DNA from: JAXMAR01 sp046350295
Lineage (GTDB): Bacteria; Planctomycetota; Planctomycetia; Gemmatales; Gemmataceae
DNA: 64,000 nt
Reading direction: 5' to 3'
Assembly: GCA_046350295.1 (NCBI GenBank)
Contig: JAXMAR010000012.1
Location: 111,802 to 175,801, forward strand
Shown here: positions 34,422-41,953 of the stretch, in pieces
How the letters are laid out: each line of letters opens with the position of its first letter
Numbering within the stretch: position 1 is the stretch's first letter
Made by a program: the position numbers and the translations under genes
Notes under the pieces: generated by a model
The model's input: only the letters and a program-made list of their open reading frames with translations
The model's database searches: none
What the model was told of the DNA's origin: nothing

Positions 34422-34452
34422 GGCACCCTCCTATGAAACATGCCACCCGGCC
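34422..34452 (-). repeat. GGGTGGCATG / GGGTGCCATGC short repeat, inverted copy
   Basis: The motif TGGCACCCTCC-TATGAAA-CATGCCACCC marks the left end of the Rhs fragment. Further inverted copies lie at about 35349-35378, 35427-35457 and 35468-35495. Forward copies are inside the two 133-bp repeats. Confidence 0.8.
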
Positions 34453-34663
34453 GCTTGCGCCCGAGCCGGTCCGTGGTCGACGTCATGTGGCCGACGGAGT
34501 CGTAGGCAAAGGTGGCCGAATGCGTGAGCGCGTCCGTCTGCTGCGTCAGTCGGTTGTCAGCGTCATAGACCATCGTCGTCTTGTTGCCGTTCCCGTCGAT
34601 CAGGTTGACCCGGTTGCCGACCTCGTCGAAGACGGAAGTCACGCGGTTGCCGAGCGGATCCAT
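34451..34663 (-). pseudogene. Rhs/YD-repeat fragment
   Basis: About 71 residues of YD-repeat sequence are visible on the minus strand: DPLGNRVTSVFDEVGNRVNL, DGNGNKTTMVYDADNRL, ALTHSATFAYDSVGHM and TSTTDRLGRKR. No start, core cap, or toxin tip is attached. One end runs into a short palindromic repeat and the other abuts the immunity-like ORF. It is a relic of an Rhs-type polymorphic toxin gene. Confidence 0.85.
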
Positions 34664-34688
34664 GGTCGCGCCCACCCGATTGATGTTC

Positions 34689-34988
34689 CTCCTCTCTTTC
34701 AAAATACCCGCGCTCATAACGGCTCTTCACGTCGTAATAAGCGTCGACAAGGTTGCAAAATGCAACGTACTCCTGCGTGGGCGTCTCCGAATATGACTCG
34801 GATCCGGCCAACCATTCAAACAACGGATAATCAGGAGAATCTAGTGCCGCTATGAGTTCCGTCGCCTCCGTTCGCGAGGCGTTATCTATTTTGCGCGAGC
34901 GCTCCAAGTCATCACCCGTCCCCCAACTCTCAGCGAGGGAAACGAGGGGCAACAACGCTTCAGGAATTCTTGTCTGGTCAAGCCGCAT
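34689..34988 (-). CDS. Immunity-protein-like ORF truncated at an Rhs fragment
   Basis: About 100 residues from the ATG at 34986-34988 look like a compact acidic cytoplasmic protein: MRLDQTRIPEALLPLVSLAE, SWGTGDDLERSRKIDNAS and FEWLAGSESYSETPTQEYVA. After residue ~100 the frame runs into Rhs DNA read out of frame. Small acidic proteins in this position next to Rhs sequence are usually immunity proteins, but I do not recognise the family with certainty. The missing native stop suggests its 3' end was replaced. Confidence 0.55.
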
Positions 34989-35040
34989 TATGACCTCCCA
35001 CTAAGGCTCGCTCCTCGGCTCTGCTTCCACGTTGAATTGC

Positions 35041-35173
35041 GGCCGGGTGGCATGCCTGATAAGGGGGCGCCATGGGTGCCATGCTTTCGCGGGCCGCTCG
35101 CGGTATCGGCATACTGTCAGTGGCGCCGCGAAAGCATGTGAAGCGCCAACAACGAGGTTCCCTTTCAGTGCCA
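35041..35173 (+). repeat. 133-bp direct repeat, copy 2
   Basis: This is the second copy of the repeat at 34163-34295, with three differences. Here the transposase coding sequence continues on the minus strand beyond the repeat. Confidence 0.9.
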
Positions 35174-35341
35174 CAGGCAGGGCAACTCATCCATGCAGAT
35201 CGGCACGTTGCGATCCCCGGCATGGAAACGGGCGCTGGACCAGATCCAGTCCGTTGGCTCCGCGCACAAGCCGCGACGTACCGGGTTATTGTGGATGTAC
35301 TCAATCATGGCGAACACGTGATCGGCTCGAAAACGTTCCGA
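35165..35341 (-). pseudogene. REP-associated tyrosine transposase (TnpA-REP/RAYT) C-terminal remnant
   Basis: About 58 residues show the C-terminal signature of Y1 REP transposases: FRADHVFAMIEYIHNNPVRR, then GLCAEPTDWIWSSARFHAGD and PICMDELPCL. The catalytic His-hydrophobe-His and Tyr parts are missing; upstream the frame runs directly into a short palindromic repeat. It is therefore a dead fragment. It links the many REP-like palindromes in the window to a likely mobilising enzyme. Confidence 0.88.
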
Positions 35342-35784
35342 TCGAAAGCATGGCACCCGCCTATGAGACATGCCACCCCAGCCGCCACACGACCAGAAAA
35401 GTAGAATGTCCCCTTTTCTCCTTCTGGCACCCGCCTTGTGAAGCATGCCACCCCGCCGAAAGCATGGTACCCTCCCTATGAAGCATGCCACCCCGCCGGT
35501 TAGGGCCAGGACGCGATGTTAGTGACCGATACGTCGCGATGATGTCAGTGCGACGAGACGCGACGAAATTGGCGTGCGCAGAACGATGTCAACGTCAGTT
35601 GTCGTCGTTCTTCGAGGACGTGTGCGAGGGCCCATCATCTGAGCAGCGGCGCTGTGGTTCGTTTCAGTAAATGGGGCGCGTCGAAATGAAAGAAATGAAT
35701 GCGCCGAGCGATGTCGGATCAGGTCGCCAGTAGCCCGAGCCAGGTGGCCGTCTGCTTTTGCCACGCCGGGGAAGGCGAGCGTCT
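35342..35784. repeat. REP cluster and featureless DNA before argG
   Basis: Between 35349 and 35495 three short GGCACCC...CATGCCACCC repeats alternate with a fragment containing AAGTAGAATGTCCCCTTTT (about 35399-35417), another REP family. From 35500 to 35784 I see no gene or repeat. Confidence 0.7.
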
Positions 35785-36990
35785 CTACCCTTCCCCTTCC
35801 TCCGGCTGCTGCATCCCCGCCAGGCGCGACGGCAGCGTCCAGAGGGACGTGAATCCCTTGGCCCACTGGTTGTCGAACATCTCCAGGTTCGTCTGGTTCG
35901 CCAGGCGGCTGTCGTACAGGCCGTGGGGGCTGCGTCGGCCGAGGACCGAGCAGGCGCCCTTGTGCAGCTTGAGCCGCACCTCCCCGGTGACGAAGCGTTG
36001 CGTCTCCGTGAAGAACGCCTGCAGCGCTCGCCGCAGATCGTGGAACCACAGCCCCATGTACACCAGCTCGGCATAGCGCCGGCTGAGCGACTCGCGCAAG
36101 AGGATCATCTCCCGGCTCTGCACCAGGCTCTCTAGGTCCCGGTGGGCCGTGAGCAGGATGGTGGCCGTCGGCGCCTCGTAGAACTCGCGGCTCTTGATGC
36201 CGAACATGCGGTCCTCGACCACGTCGGAGCGGCCGATGCCGTGCTCGCCGCCGAGGCGGTTGAGCTCGCGGACCAGCTTCAAGAGAGTGACGCTCTCGCC
36301 GTTGAGGCTGCACGGCACGCCTTCCTTGAAGCCGATGGTGAGGACGAGGGGGTCGGCGGGGGTGTCGGCGATGGCGCGGGTAATGAGGAAGCAATCGGCG
36401 GGGGCGTCCTCCCAGGCGTCGGTCATCTCGGAGCAGATGACGCTCACGCCCCAGAGATTGCGGTCGACGGCGACGCGCTCCCCCTGGGGCTCCTCGATGG
36501 GGAGCCGGCGCCGGCGGGCGTAGGTCAGCTTGTCGTCGAGGTTCTTGAGGTTCCATTCGCGCACCGGGGCGAGGACCTTGAGGCGCGGGTCCTGCGCCGC
36601 GATGGCCGTCTCGAGGCGGACCTGGTCGTTCCCCTTGCTGGCGGCGGCGTGCGCCACCGTCTCGACGCCCTCCTCCCGCGCCAGCCGTACCATCTCCTGG
36701 GCGATGACGTAGCGGGCCAGGGCCGAGCCGAGGAAGCAGCTGGATTGATAGACCGCGTCCGCCTGCAACACCGGCATGGCGAACTCGCGCAGGAACATCT
36801 CGCGCCGGTCGATGACCTGCGCCGCCGTCGCGCCGAGCTCCAGCGCCACTTCTCCGAGCGGTTCGAGGTAGACTTCCTGCCCCAGGTTGATTGACACAGT
36901 GACGACTTCGTAACCGCGCTCGTGGACCAGCCAGTGCAAGGCCAGGCGTGATTCGAGATCGCCGTTGAACGCGAGGATGGTGCGGGGCAT
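35785..36990 (-). CDS. argG: Argininosuccinate synthase homologue with degenerate PP-loop
   Basis: This 401-residue protein is clearly an argininosuccinate synthase by overall sequence: SKGNDQVRLETAIAAQDP, KLTYARRRRLPIEE, DRNLWGVSVICSEM, GIGRSDVVEDRMFGIKSREF, YAELVYMGLWFHDLRRAL and VTGEVRLKLHKGACSVLGRR. It should join citrulline and aspartate. However the N-terminal ATP-pyrophosphatase loop, normally SGGLDTS, reads NGDLESR (AFNGDLESRLAL, residues 7-18). Activity is therefore doubtful, or the protein has another role. The ATG at 36988-36990 gives the family N-terminus. It is divergent from an XRE regulator. Confidence 0.88.
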   Translation of the reverse strand: MPRTILAFNGDLESRLALHWLVHERGYEVVTVSINLGQEVYLEPLGEVALELGATAAQVIDRREMFLREFAMPVLQADAVYQSSCFLGSALARYVIAQEMVRLAREEGVETVAHAAASKGNDQVRLETAIAAQDPRLKVLAPVREWNLKNLDDKLTYARRRRLPIEEPQGERVAVDRNLWGVSVICSEMTDAWEDAPADCFLITRAIADTPADPLVLTIGFKEGVPCSLNGESVTLLKLVRELNRLGGEHGIGRSDVVEDRMFGIKSREFYEAPTATILLTAHRDLESLVQSREMILLRESLSRRYAELVYMGLWFHDLRRALQAFFTETQRFVTGEVRLKLHKGACSVLGRRSPHGLYDSRLANQTNLEMFDNQWAKGFTSLWTLPSRLAGMQQPEEGEG

Positions 36991-37153
36991 GGCAGGCCGG
37001 AGATCGGAGGTCGGAAATCGGGCTCCAACATCGTTTGATCTATCATCTTCGAGGTATGGCGGCATTGTCCAGCCGTTTCCCGCAGTCCGGCGCACCGGCG
37101 CGGGCTGCAACGCACCTGTCCGCCGCGGCGCCGCCGGGTTAGAATCGGCTGAT

Positions 37154-37738
37154 ATGATCGCGTCCGCGGAGGAGAGCCTGGGGGCCAAGATCGCCCGACT
37201 CGTCGAGGAGAAGGGCTGGAACCAGGAGGAGTTCGCCCGCCGCGCCGAGCTGCACCGGCTCACCGTCCGCAACCTCTTCGTCAGCCCCGCCCGCCGCCTG
37301 CACAACGCCACCGTCTCCGCCTGCTCGCGGGCGCTCGGCCTCTCGGTCAACGACCTGCGCACGCTGCCGCTGGCCGTTTTGCTGGAACGCCTGCGCCGTC
37401 AGGACACAGCGCCCACCGAGGAGCTGCGCCGCCTCTACGAGCGGGCGACGCAGCCCGAGGTCGTCGAATGGCTCGAGCGCAATCCCGAGAAGGCCCAAGG
37501 GCTCAAGCCGGACGAGATCGATGAGTTGATGTCGCTGCAAGGGACCGGCGGACCGCTCACCAGCTTCGGCGTGAGCCGCTCGGTCGACCAGATCATGCGG
37601 CGGCGCAAACTCATGGAAAAGGTGCTCGACATCGCGGGGACGGAGCTGATCGACCTGCTCGAACCGCTGGTCGACCTGATGCACGAGAAGATTCAACCGT
37701 ATCGGCAACGCGTCGATCAGCGCGAGGCAGGGGCGTAG
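37154..37738 (+). CDS. XRE-family helix-turn-helix regulator
   Basis: This 194-residue protein has an N-terminal XRE/Cro-type HTH at about residues 10-65: KIARLVEEKGWNQEEFARRA, ELHRLTVRNLFV and ALGLSVNDLRTLPLAVLL. The C-terminal part is helical, with RSVDQIMRRRKLMEKVLDIA, and may mediate dimerisation or ligand sensing. It is transcribed divergently from the argG homologue with 163 bp between starts, so control of that gene and itself is a natural guess. Confidence 0.82.
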   Translation: MIASAEESLGAKIARLVEEKGWNQEEFARRAELHRLTVRNLFVSPARRLHNATVSACSRALGLSVNDLRTLPLAVLLERLRRQDTAPTEELRRLYERATQPEVVEWLERNPEKAQGLKPDEIDELMSLQGTGGPLTSFGVSRSVDQIMRRRKLMEKVLDIAGTELIDLLEPLVDLMHEKIQPYRQRVDQREAGA

Positions 37739-37781
37739 GGTGGCCGAGTCTTCGAGGTCCGAGGCGGTCACGGTCTGTTTC

Positions 37782-37809
37782 CTCCGGGGGCTTACGCCGC
37801 CCGGCTCGC
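37782..37809 (+). repeat. 28-nt leader repeat, copy 2
   Basis: Inverse copy of 1263-1290, exact over 28 nt. It lies 23 nt upstream of the next start codon and is followed by a T-run, in the same orientation relative to its gene as the first copy. Confidence 0.7.
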
Positions 37810-37832
37810 TTTTTCGTCAAGGGAGAAGACCG

Positions 37833-38471
37833 ATGTCCGTCGTCCTCTCAATCAGCGTTACGTTCTTCGCCGCCGGCGCTGACGCCGCCAAGGGACCCAG
37901 CGATCTGGGCAAGGCGGGCAGCTACGAGTTCACCATTCAGGAAGGTCCGGCCGCCTCCGTCGCGGGGAAGTTCCACAAGGACACGCCGATCTGGTTCAAA
38001 GCCGACGGCATCGAGTTCTTCCGCAAAGGCGAAGTCCTCGTCTACAAGGACGCGGGCAAGTGGCAGAAGACGCGCACCGGAACGCTGTCCGACCCCCTTC
38101 GCATCCTCGGCCCCTCCGCCAAGGTGCGCAGCGCCCGCGTGCCGCATGAGGAGCTGGCCACGCTGGAAAAGGTTTGGATAGACGTGAAGAAGACCGACAT
38201 GAAAGGCAAAACGGTCATCAGCGGCGTCTTCAAAGAAAAAGGGGCAAAGGCGCTGGCCCGCTCGGAGCAGCGCGCGGTGGCCCAGGGCGGCGCCGGACGC
38301 GTCTTTCTCGACGAGAAAGGACGGCTCACGGGCTACGAGATCACCATTCGCCTGCAAGGGAGGCTGGGAGGCGCCGACGTCGACGGGATGGCCACGAAGA
38401 CCGTCACCCTGAGCGGCATCGGGATGACCACGGTTGACCTGCCGACCGAGGCGAGAAAGGCTCTGGAATAG
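37833..38471 (+). CDS. Putative exported protein, unknown
   Basis: The ATG at 37833 has an AAGGGAGAAG ribosome-binding site and opens a short hydrophobic leader (SVVLSISVTFFAAGADAA) like a signal peptide. The 212-residue product is beta-rich, with repeated Lys/Gly turns (FKADGIEFFRKGEVLVYKDA, DVKKTDMKGKTVISGVF, DEKGRLTGYEITIRLQGRL). I do not recognise a family. A longer reading from 37740 lacks signal features. It shares the short leader repeat with the PSD1 gene at 1-1246. Confidence 0.75.
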   Translation: MSVVLSISVTFFAAGADAAKGPSDLGKAGSYEFTIQEGPAASVAGKFHKDTPIWFKADGIEFFRKGEVLVYKDAGKWQKTRTGTLSDPLRILGPSAKVRSARVPHEELATLEKVWIDVKKTDMKGKTVISGVFKEKGAKALARSEQRAVAQGGAGRVFLDEKGRLTGYEITIRLQGRLGGADVDGMATKTVTLSGIGMTTVDLPTEARKALE

Positions 38472-38536
38472 GCCGTATTGGCGTCCCAAGGCAATATCTT
38501 CTCAGTTTCTGCTACTTTCCACGAGGATGAGGTTTC

Positions 38537-39040
38537 ATGATTCGACCCATCGCACTTCCGCTTGGCTGCTTGGCTGCCGCCATTCTTCTTGTCGGCTGCG
38601 GCGGGGCGGACAAGGGAAAAACTCCTGCCAAGGACGAGACAAGCCCGACGAAGAGCCCGTCGCCTTCGAAGGCCGTATCGGAGGCCGCTGAACTGGAGGC
38701 GGCGGAGGCGACGCTGAAGAATTTCCTGAAAGCGCTTGCCGCCAAGGACGGGGCGGCCGCCTATGCCCTGCTCGGAAAAGGCTTCATGGGACGCATGGGA
38801 GAAGGCGCCAAGAAAGCGAAGACGCTCACTTTGCTGCTTCACCCCGGGAACGATGTGAAGGACCTGACGGACTACGAGCTCAAGGAGAAGAAGCTATGGG
38901 CCGGCGGGCGGTTGGTGGAGGCGAAGGGGGTTTTCAAGAAATCGTCGCGGCCGTTCCAAATCGACCTGGGGAAGGATCCGGAGTCCGACCAGTGGCGGAT
39001 CGATAGCTTCACGTCCCCGGTGATTTCTACCTGGGAGTGA
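38537..39040 (+). CDS. Lipoprotein with NTF2/SnoaL-like region
   Basis: This 167-residue protein has a lipoprotein signal with lipobox LVGCG (Cys near residue 22). A Thr/Lys/Ser/Pro linker (about 28-50) leads to a helical-beta segment, ATLKNFLKALAAKDGAAAYA to DQWRIDSF, similar in layout to NTF2-like DUF4878 or SnoaL-like lipoproteins. It would be anchored in a membrane facing the periplasm. No catalytic residues are apparent. Confidence 0.75.
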   Translation: MIRPIALPLGCLAAAILLVGCGGADKGKTPAKDETSPTKSPSPSKAVSEAAELEAAEATLKNFLKALAAKDGAAAYALLGKGFMGRMGEGAKKAKTLTLLLHPGNDVKDLTDYELKEKKLWAGGRLVEAKGVFKKSSRPFQIDLGKDPESDQWRIDSFTSPVISTWE

Positions 39041-39156
39041 GGCGCCGCGGCGCCGCGGCCCGTTTGAAAAAAAGTCGTTGCCCACGGCGGCCCGATAGGA
39101 GAGAATAGAATTCTCTCCTGCCGGACCTTCCCGCCTTCCCGCCGAGGATTCTCTTC

Positions 39157-41331
39157 ATGCGTTCCTTGGGCCTTCTCCTCCTGCCCTGTCTTGCCGCTCC
39201 CGCCTGGGCCGCCGACGCCAAACCGTCTCCCGCGCAGGTCGAATTCTTCGAAAAATCGGTGCGACCCATCCTCGCCGCTCATTGCTTCGAGTGCCATGGC
39301 GCCGAGAAGGTGAAGGGAAAGCTGCGTCTCGATTCGCGCGGCGCCATGATGGGAGGCGGCGAGACCGGGCCCGCCATCGTCCCGGGCCATCCCGAGAAAA
39401 GCCTCCTCGTCAAGGCCATCGGTTACAAGGACGAGGAGCTGCGCATGCCCCCCAAGGGCCAGCTCAAGCCGGAGCAGGTGGCCGTCCTTTCCCTCTGGAT
39501 TCAACAAGGCGCCTTCTGGCCCGAGAAGGCCAAGGAGATCCGCCCCGAGCCGGTGAAAGGCAGCGGCTTCAAGATCAGCGCGGAGGACAGGGCCTTCTGG
39601 TCCTTCCGGCCCGTCACGCCGCCGGCCGTCCCCACCGTCAAAAACCGCGGCTGGATCAAGACGCCGATAGACGCGTTCGTCCTGTCCGGCCTGGAGAAGA
39701 AGGACATCAAGCCGTCCGACCCGGCCGACAAGCGGACGCTGATTCGCCGGGCGACGTTCGACCTGATCGGTCTGCCGCCGACGCCGGAGGAGATCGACGC
39801 CTTTCTGAAGGACGAGGCGCCGGACGCGTTCGCCAAGGTCGTCGACCGGTTGCTCGCCTCGCCGCATTACGGGGAGCGCTGGGCCCGCCACTGGCTCGAC
39901 GTCGCCCGCTACGGCGAAGACCAGGCGCACACGTTCGAGGCGCGCCGCTATCCGCAGGGTTTCCGTTATCGCGACTGGGTCGTCAAAGCCTTCAACGACG
40001 ACATGCCCTACGATCGCTTCCTCAGGGAACAGATCGCCGCCGACCTCCTCGATGAGCCGAACCGCGTCGAGAACCTCCCCGCCCTGGGCTTCTTCGCCGT
40101 CGGCCCCGTCTACTACGGCGACCCGAAGCGTCTCGATCAGATCGACGATCGCCTCGACACGCTGTCGCGCGGCCTGCTCGGCCTGACCGTCGCCTGCGCC
40201 CGCTGCCACGACCACAAGTACGACCCGATCCCGACGAGCGACTACTACTCGCTGGCCGGCATCGTCAACAGCACGGACTACGTCGAGCTGTCCCTGGAAC
40301 CCGGCAAGGAGGGGAAGCCCGTCGAGCCGCCGTCCAAGGACAAGAAGAAGGAGAAGAAGGTTGAGAAGGGGCCGTTCATCCACGCCATCAAGGACGTCGC
40401 CAAGCCCGGCAACATGAAGGTCCATGTCCGCGGCAGCGCCACGAACCTCGGCGACGAGGCGCCGCGGCACTTCCTGTCGATCCTCTGCGCGGACACGCCG
40501 GCCAACTTTACCAAGGGAAGCGGCCGCCTCGAACTCGCCACCGCCATCGCCAGCCGCGACAACCCGCTCACGGCGCGCGTCATCGTCAACCGCATCTGGA
40601 AGCACCACTTCGGCAAGGGCATCGTCCGCACGCCGTCCAACTTCGGCGCCCTGGGGGAGCGGCCCACGCATCCGGAACTGCTCGACTACCTGGCCCACCA
40701 GTTCGTCGAGCACGGCTGGTCGATCAAGAAGCTGCACCGCGAGATCATGCTGTCGGCGGTCTATCAGCAGAGCAGCAAGGTCGAGACGCGCGGCCAGGAG
40801 GTCGATCCGGACAACCGCCTCCTGTGGCGCATGAACCGCCGCCGGCTCGAAGTCGAAGCGTGGCGCGACGCCATGCTCGCCGCCGCCGCGACCCTCGATC
40901 GCACTCCGGCCGGGCCATCCACCGACCTCAACAACCCCGACAACCGCCGCCGCACGCTGTACGGCTTCGTCAGCCGGCATGAGCTCAATCCGCTGCTGCG
41001 ACTGTTCGACTTCCCCGACCCGAACATCACCAGCGACGGCCGGCCGCACACCACCGTGCCGCTCCAGCAGCTGTTCGTCCTCAACAGCGAGTTCATGGTT
41101 CGCAACGCCAAGGCGCTGACCAAGCGGCTCGACGCGACGCCGGGCCTGGATGACGCGGGCAAGATCCGCCTCGCCTTCCCCATCCTGTTCGCCCGCCCCG
41201 CGACGGACCGCGAAGTGAAGATCGGCGTGACGTTCCTGACGCACAAGACGGCGGAGAAGACGACGCTGACACGCTGGGAGCAGTATGCGCAGGTGCTCTT
41301 GAGCACGAATGAGTTCATGTATGTTGATTGA
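39157..41331 (+). CDS. PSD1/DUF1549/DUF1553 protein
   Basis: This full-length 724-residue member has a signal peptide (residues 1-19), a PSD1 cytochrome-like domain with CFECHG (about residues 43-48), DUF1549 (about 160-370) with GERWARHWLDVARYGEDQAH and CARCHDHKYDPIPTSDYYSL, and DUF1553 (about 450-715) with SRDNPLTARVIVNRIWKHHF, TPSNFGALGERPTHPELLDY and FVLNSEFMVRNAKAL. A Lys-rich insert (DKKKEKKVEKG) lies near residue 395. It is exported; function is uncertain. The usual DUF1501 partner lies 620 bp further on, separated by an inserted gene pair. Confidence 0.93.
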   Translation: MRSLGLLLLPCLAAPAWAADAKPSPAQVEFFEKSVRPILAAHCFECHGAEKVKGKLRLDSRGAMMGGGETGPAIVPGHPEKSLLVKAIGYKDEELRMPPKGQLKPEQVAVLSLWIQQGAFWPEKAKEIRPEPVKGSGFKISAEDRAFWSFRPVTPPAVPTVKNRGWIKTPIDAFVLSGLEKKDIKPSDPADKRTLIRRATFDLIGLPPTPEEIDAFLKDEAPDAFAKVVDRLLASPHYGERWARHWLDVARYGEDQAHTFEARRYPQGFRYRDWVVKAFNDDMPYDRFLREQIAADLLDEPNRVENLPALGFFAVGPVYYGDPKRLDQIDDRLDTLSRGLLGLTVACARCHDHKYDPIPTSDYYSLAGIVNSTDYVELSLEPGKEGKPVEPPSKDKKKEKKVEKGPFIHAIKDVAKPGNMKVHVRGSATNLGDEAPRHFLSILCADTPANFTKGSGRLELATAIASRDNPLTARVIVNRIWKHHFGKGIVRTPSNFGALGERPTHPELLDYLAHQFVEHGWSIKKLHREIMLSAVYQQSSKVETRGQEVDPDNRLLWRMNRRRLEVEAWRDAMLAAAATLDRTPAGPSTDLNNPDNRRRTLYGFVSRHELNPLLRLFDFPDPNITSDGRPHTTVPLQQLFVLNSEFMVRNAKALTKRLDATPGLDDAGKIRLAFPILFARPATDREVKIGVTFLTHKTAEKTTLTRWEQYAQVLLSTNEFMYVD

Positions 41332-41357
41332 TGCGGAGGCGCTGGAAGGACGTCCGC

Positions 41358-41582
41358 ATGCCCAAGCATCCCAACAAGGAGATTGACGCGGCTCTGAAAT
41401 ACGCAAGAAGCAAGAATTGGACGGTGATCAAGTCCGCACGAGGACATTGCTGGGGACTGATTCGTTGTGGGCATGGCCGGGGTGGCTGTCAGAAGTCGAT
41501 CTGGTCGACTCCGCGAAGCCCGCAGGGCCATGCAAAAGACATTCGCCGATTTGTGGACCGTTGCCCGCATGTGGGACAATGA
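41358..41582 (+). CDS. HicA-like small protein, first gene of an overlapping pair
   Basis: This 74-residue basic protein starts at ATG 41358 with a GGAAGGA ribosome-binding site. The pattern NKEIDAALKYARSKNWTVIK, then SARGHCWGLIRC and SIWSTPRSPQGHAKDIRRFV, resembles the alpha-beta-beta-beta-alpha layout of HicA-type double-stranded-RNA-binding toxins, including a Gly-His pair after the first strand. Four cysteines and a His may bind metal. Its stop overlaps the next start by ATGA. It sits between two genes that are normally adjacent, suggesting later insertion. Toxin activity is inference. Confidence 0.7.
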   Translation: MPKHPNKEIDAALKYARSKNWTVIKSARGHCWGLIRCGHGRGGCQKSIWSTPRSPQGHAKDIRRFVDRCPHVGQ

Positions 41583-41881
41583 AGCGCATGAAGACGCACA
41601 AGTTCACTCTGATCCTTTCGGGCGTCGCCGAGCTGACGCCCGATCTGTCGGACTCGCTTTACGAGGCGACGCACGGCGACATCGAGCTGAACATGCGCGA
41701 CGGGGTCGCTTTCCTCGAGTTTCAACGGCAAGCCCCGAGTTTGCGCGAGGCGATCATCAGCGCGATCCAACAGGTCGAGGATGCGGAGGTCGGTGTGCGC
41801 GTCGTCCGCGTGGAATCGGAAGCCGCCAATGTGATCGCGAAGATTAACGCGGATCTGTTGGGTGTAGGGATGGCGAAGTGA
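41579..41881 (+). CDS. Small acidic partner protein of the HicA-like gene
   Basis: This 100-residue protein starts within the ATGA overlap of the preceding gene; a second in-frame ATG at 41588 is possible. It is a compact alpha/beta protein: HKFTLILSGVAELTPDLSDS, LYEATHGDIELNMRDGVAFL, FQRQAPSLREAIISAIQQVE and VRVVRVESE. It does not look like HicB by motif. The size, charge and coupling fit an antitoxin or a co-folding partner. Confidence 0.72.
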   Translation: MKRMKTHKFTLILSGVAELTPDLSDSLYEATHGDIELNMRDGVAFLEFQRQAPSLREAIISAIQQVEDAEVGVRVVRVESEAANVIAKINADLLGVGMAK

Positions 41882-41953
41882 CCGTCCGATTCGACGCTCG
41901 CGTATCGAATCTGGTCGTGAACTGAACTGACAAGGTCTCTAACGAGAACGAAG

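Noticed and set aside
34120..34446. ORFs across the 133-bp repeat
   Set aside because: They translate the repeat and the last few transposase codons; no independent start or family.
35500..35784. Possible small gene between the REP cluster and argG
   Set aside because: No start with ribosome-binding site and no recognisable protein pattern in any frame.
38872..41406. An 844-codon minus-strand ORF opposite the PSD1/DUF1553 gene
   Set aside because: The plus-strand product has all family motifs; the antisense frame shows no domain and is a GC-bias shadow.
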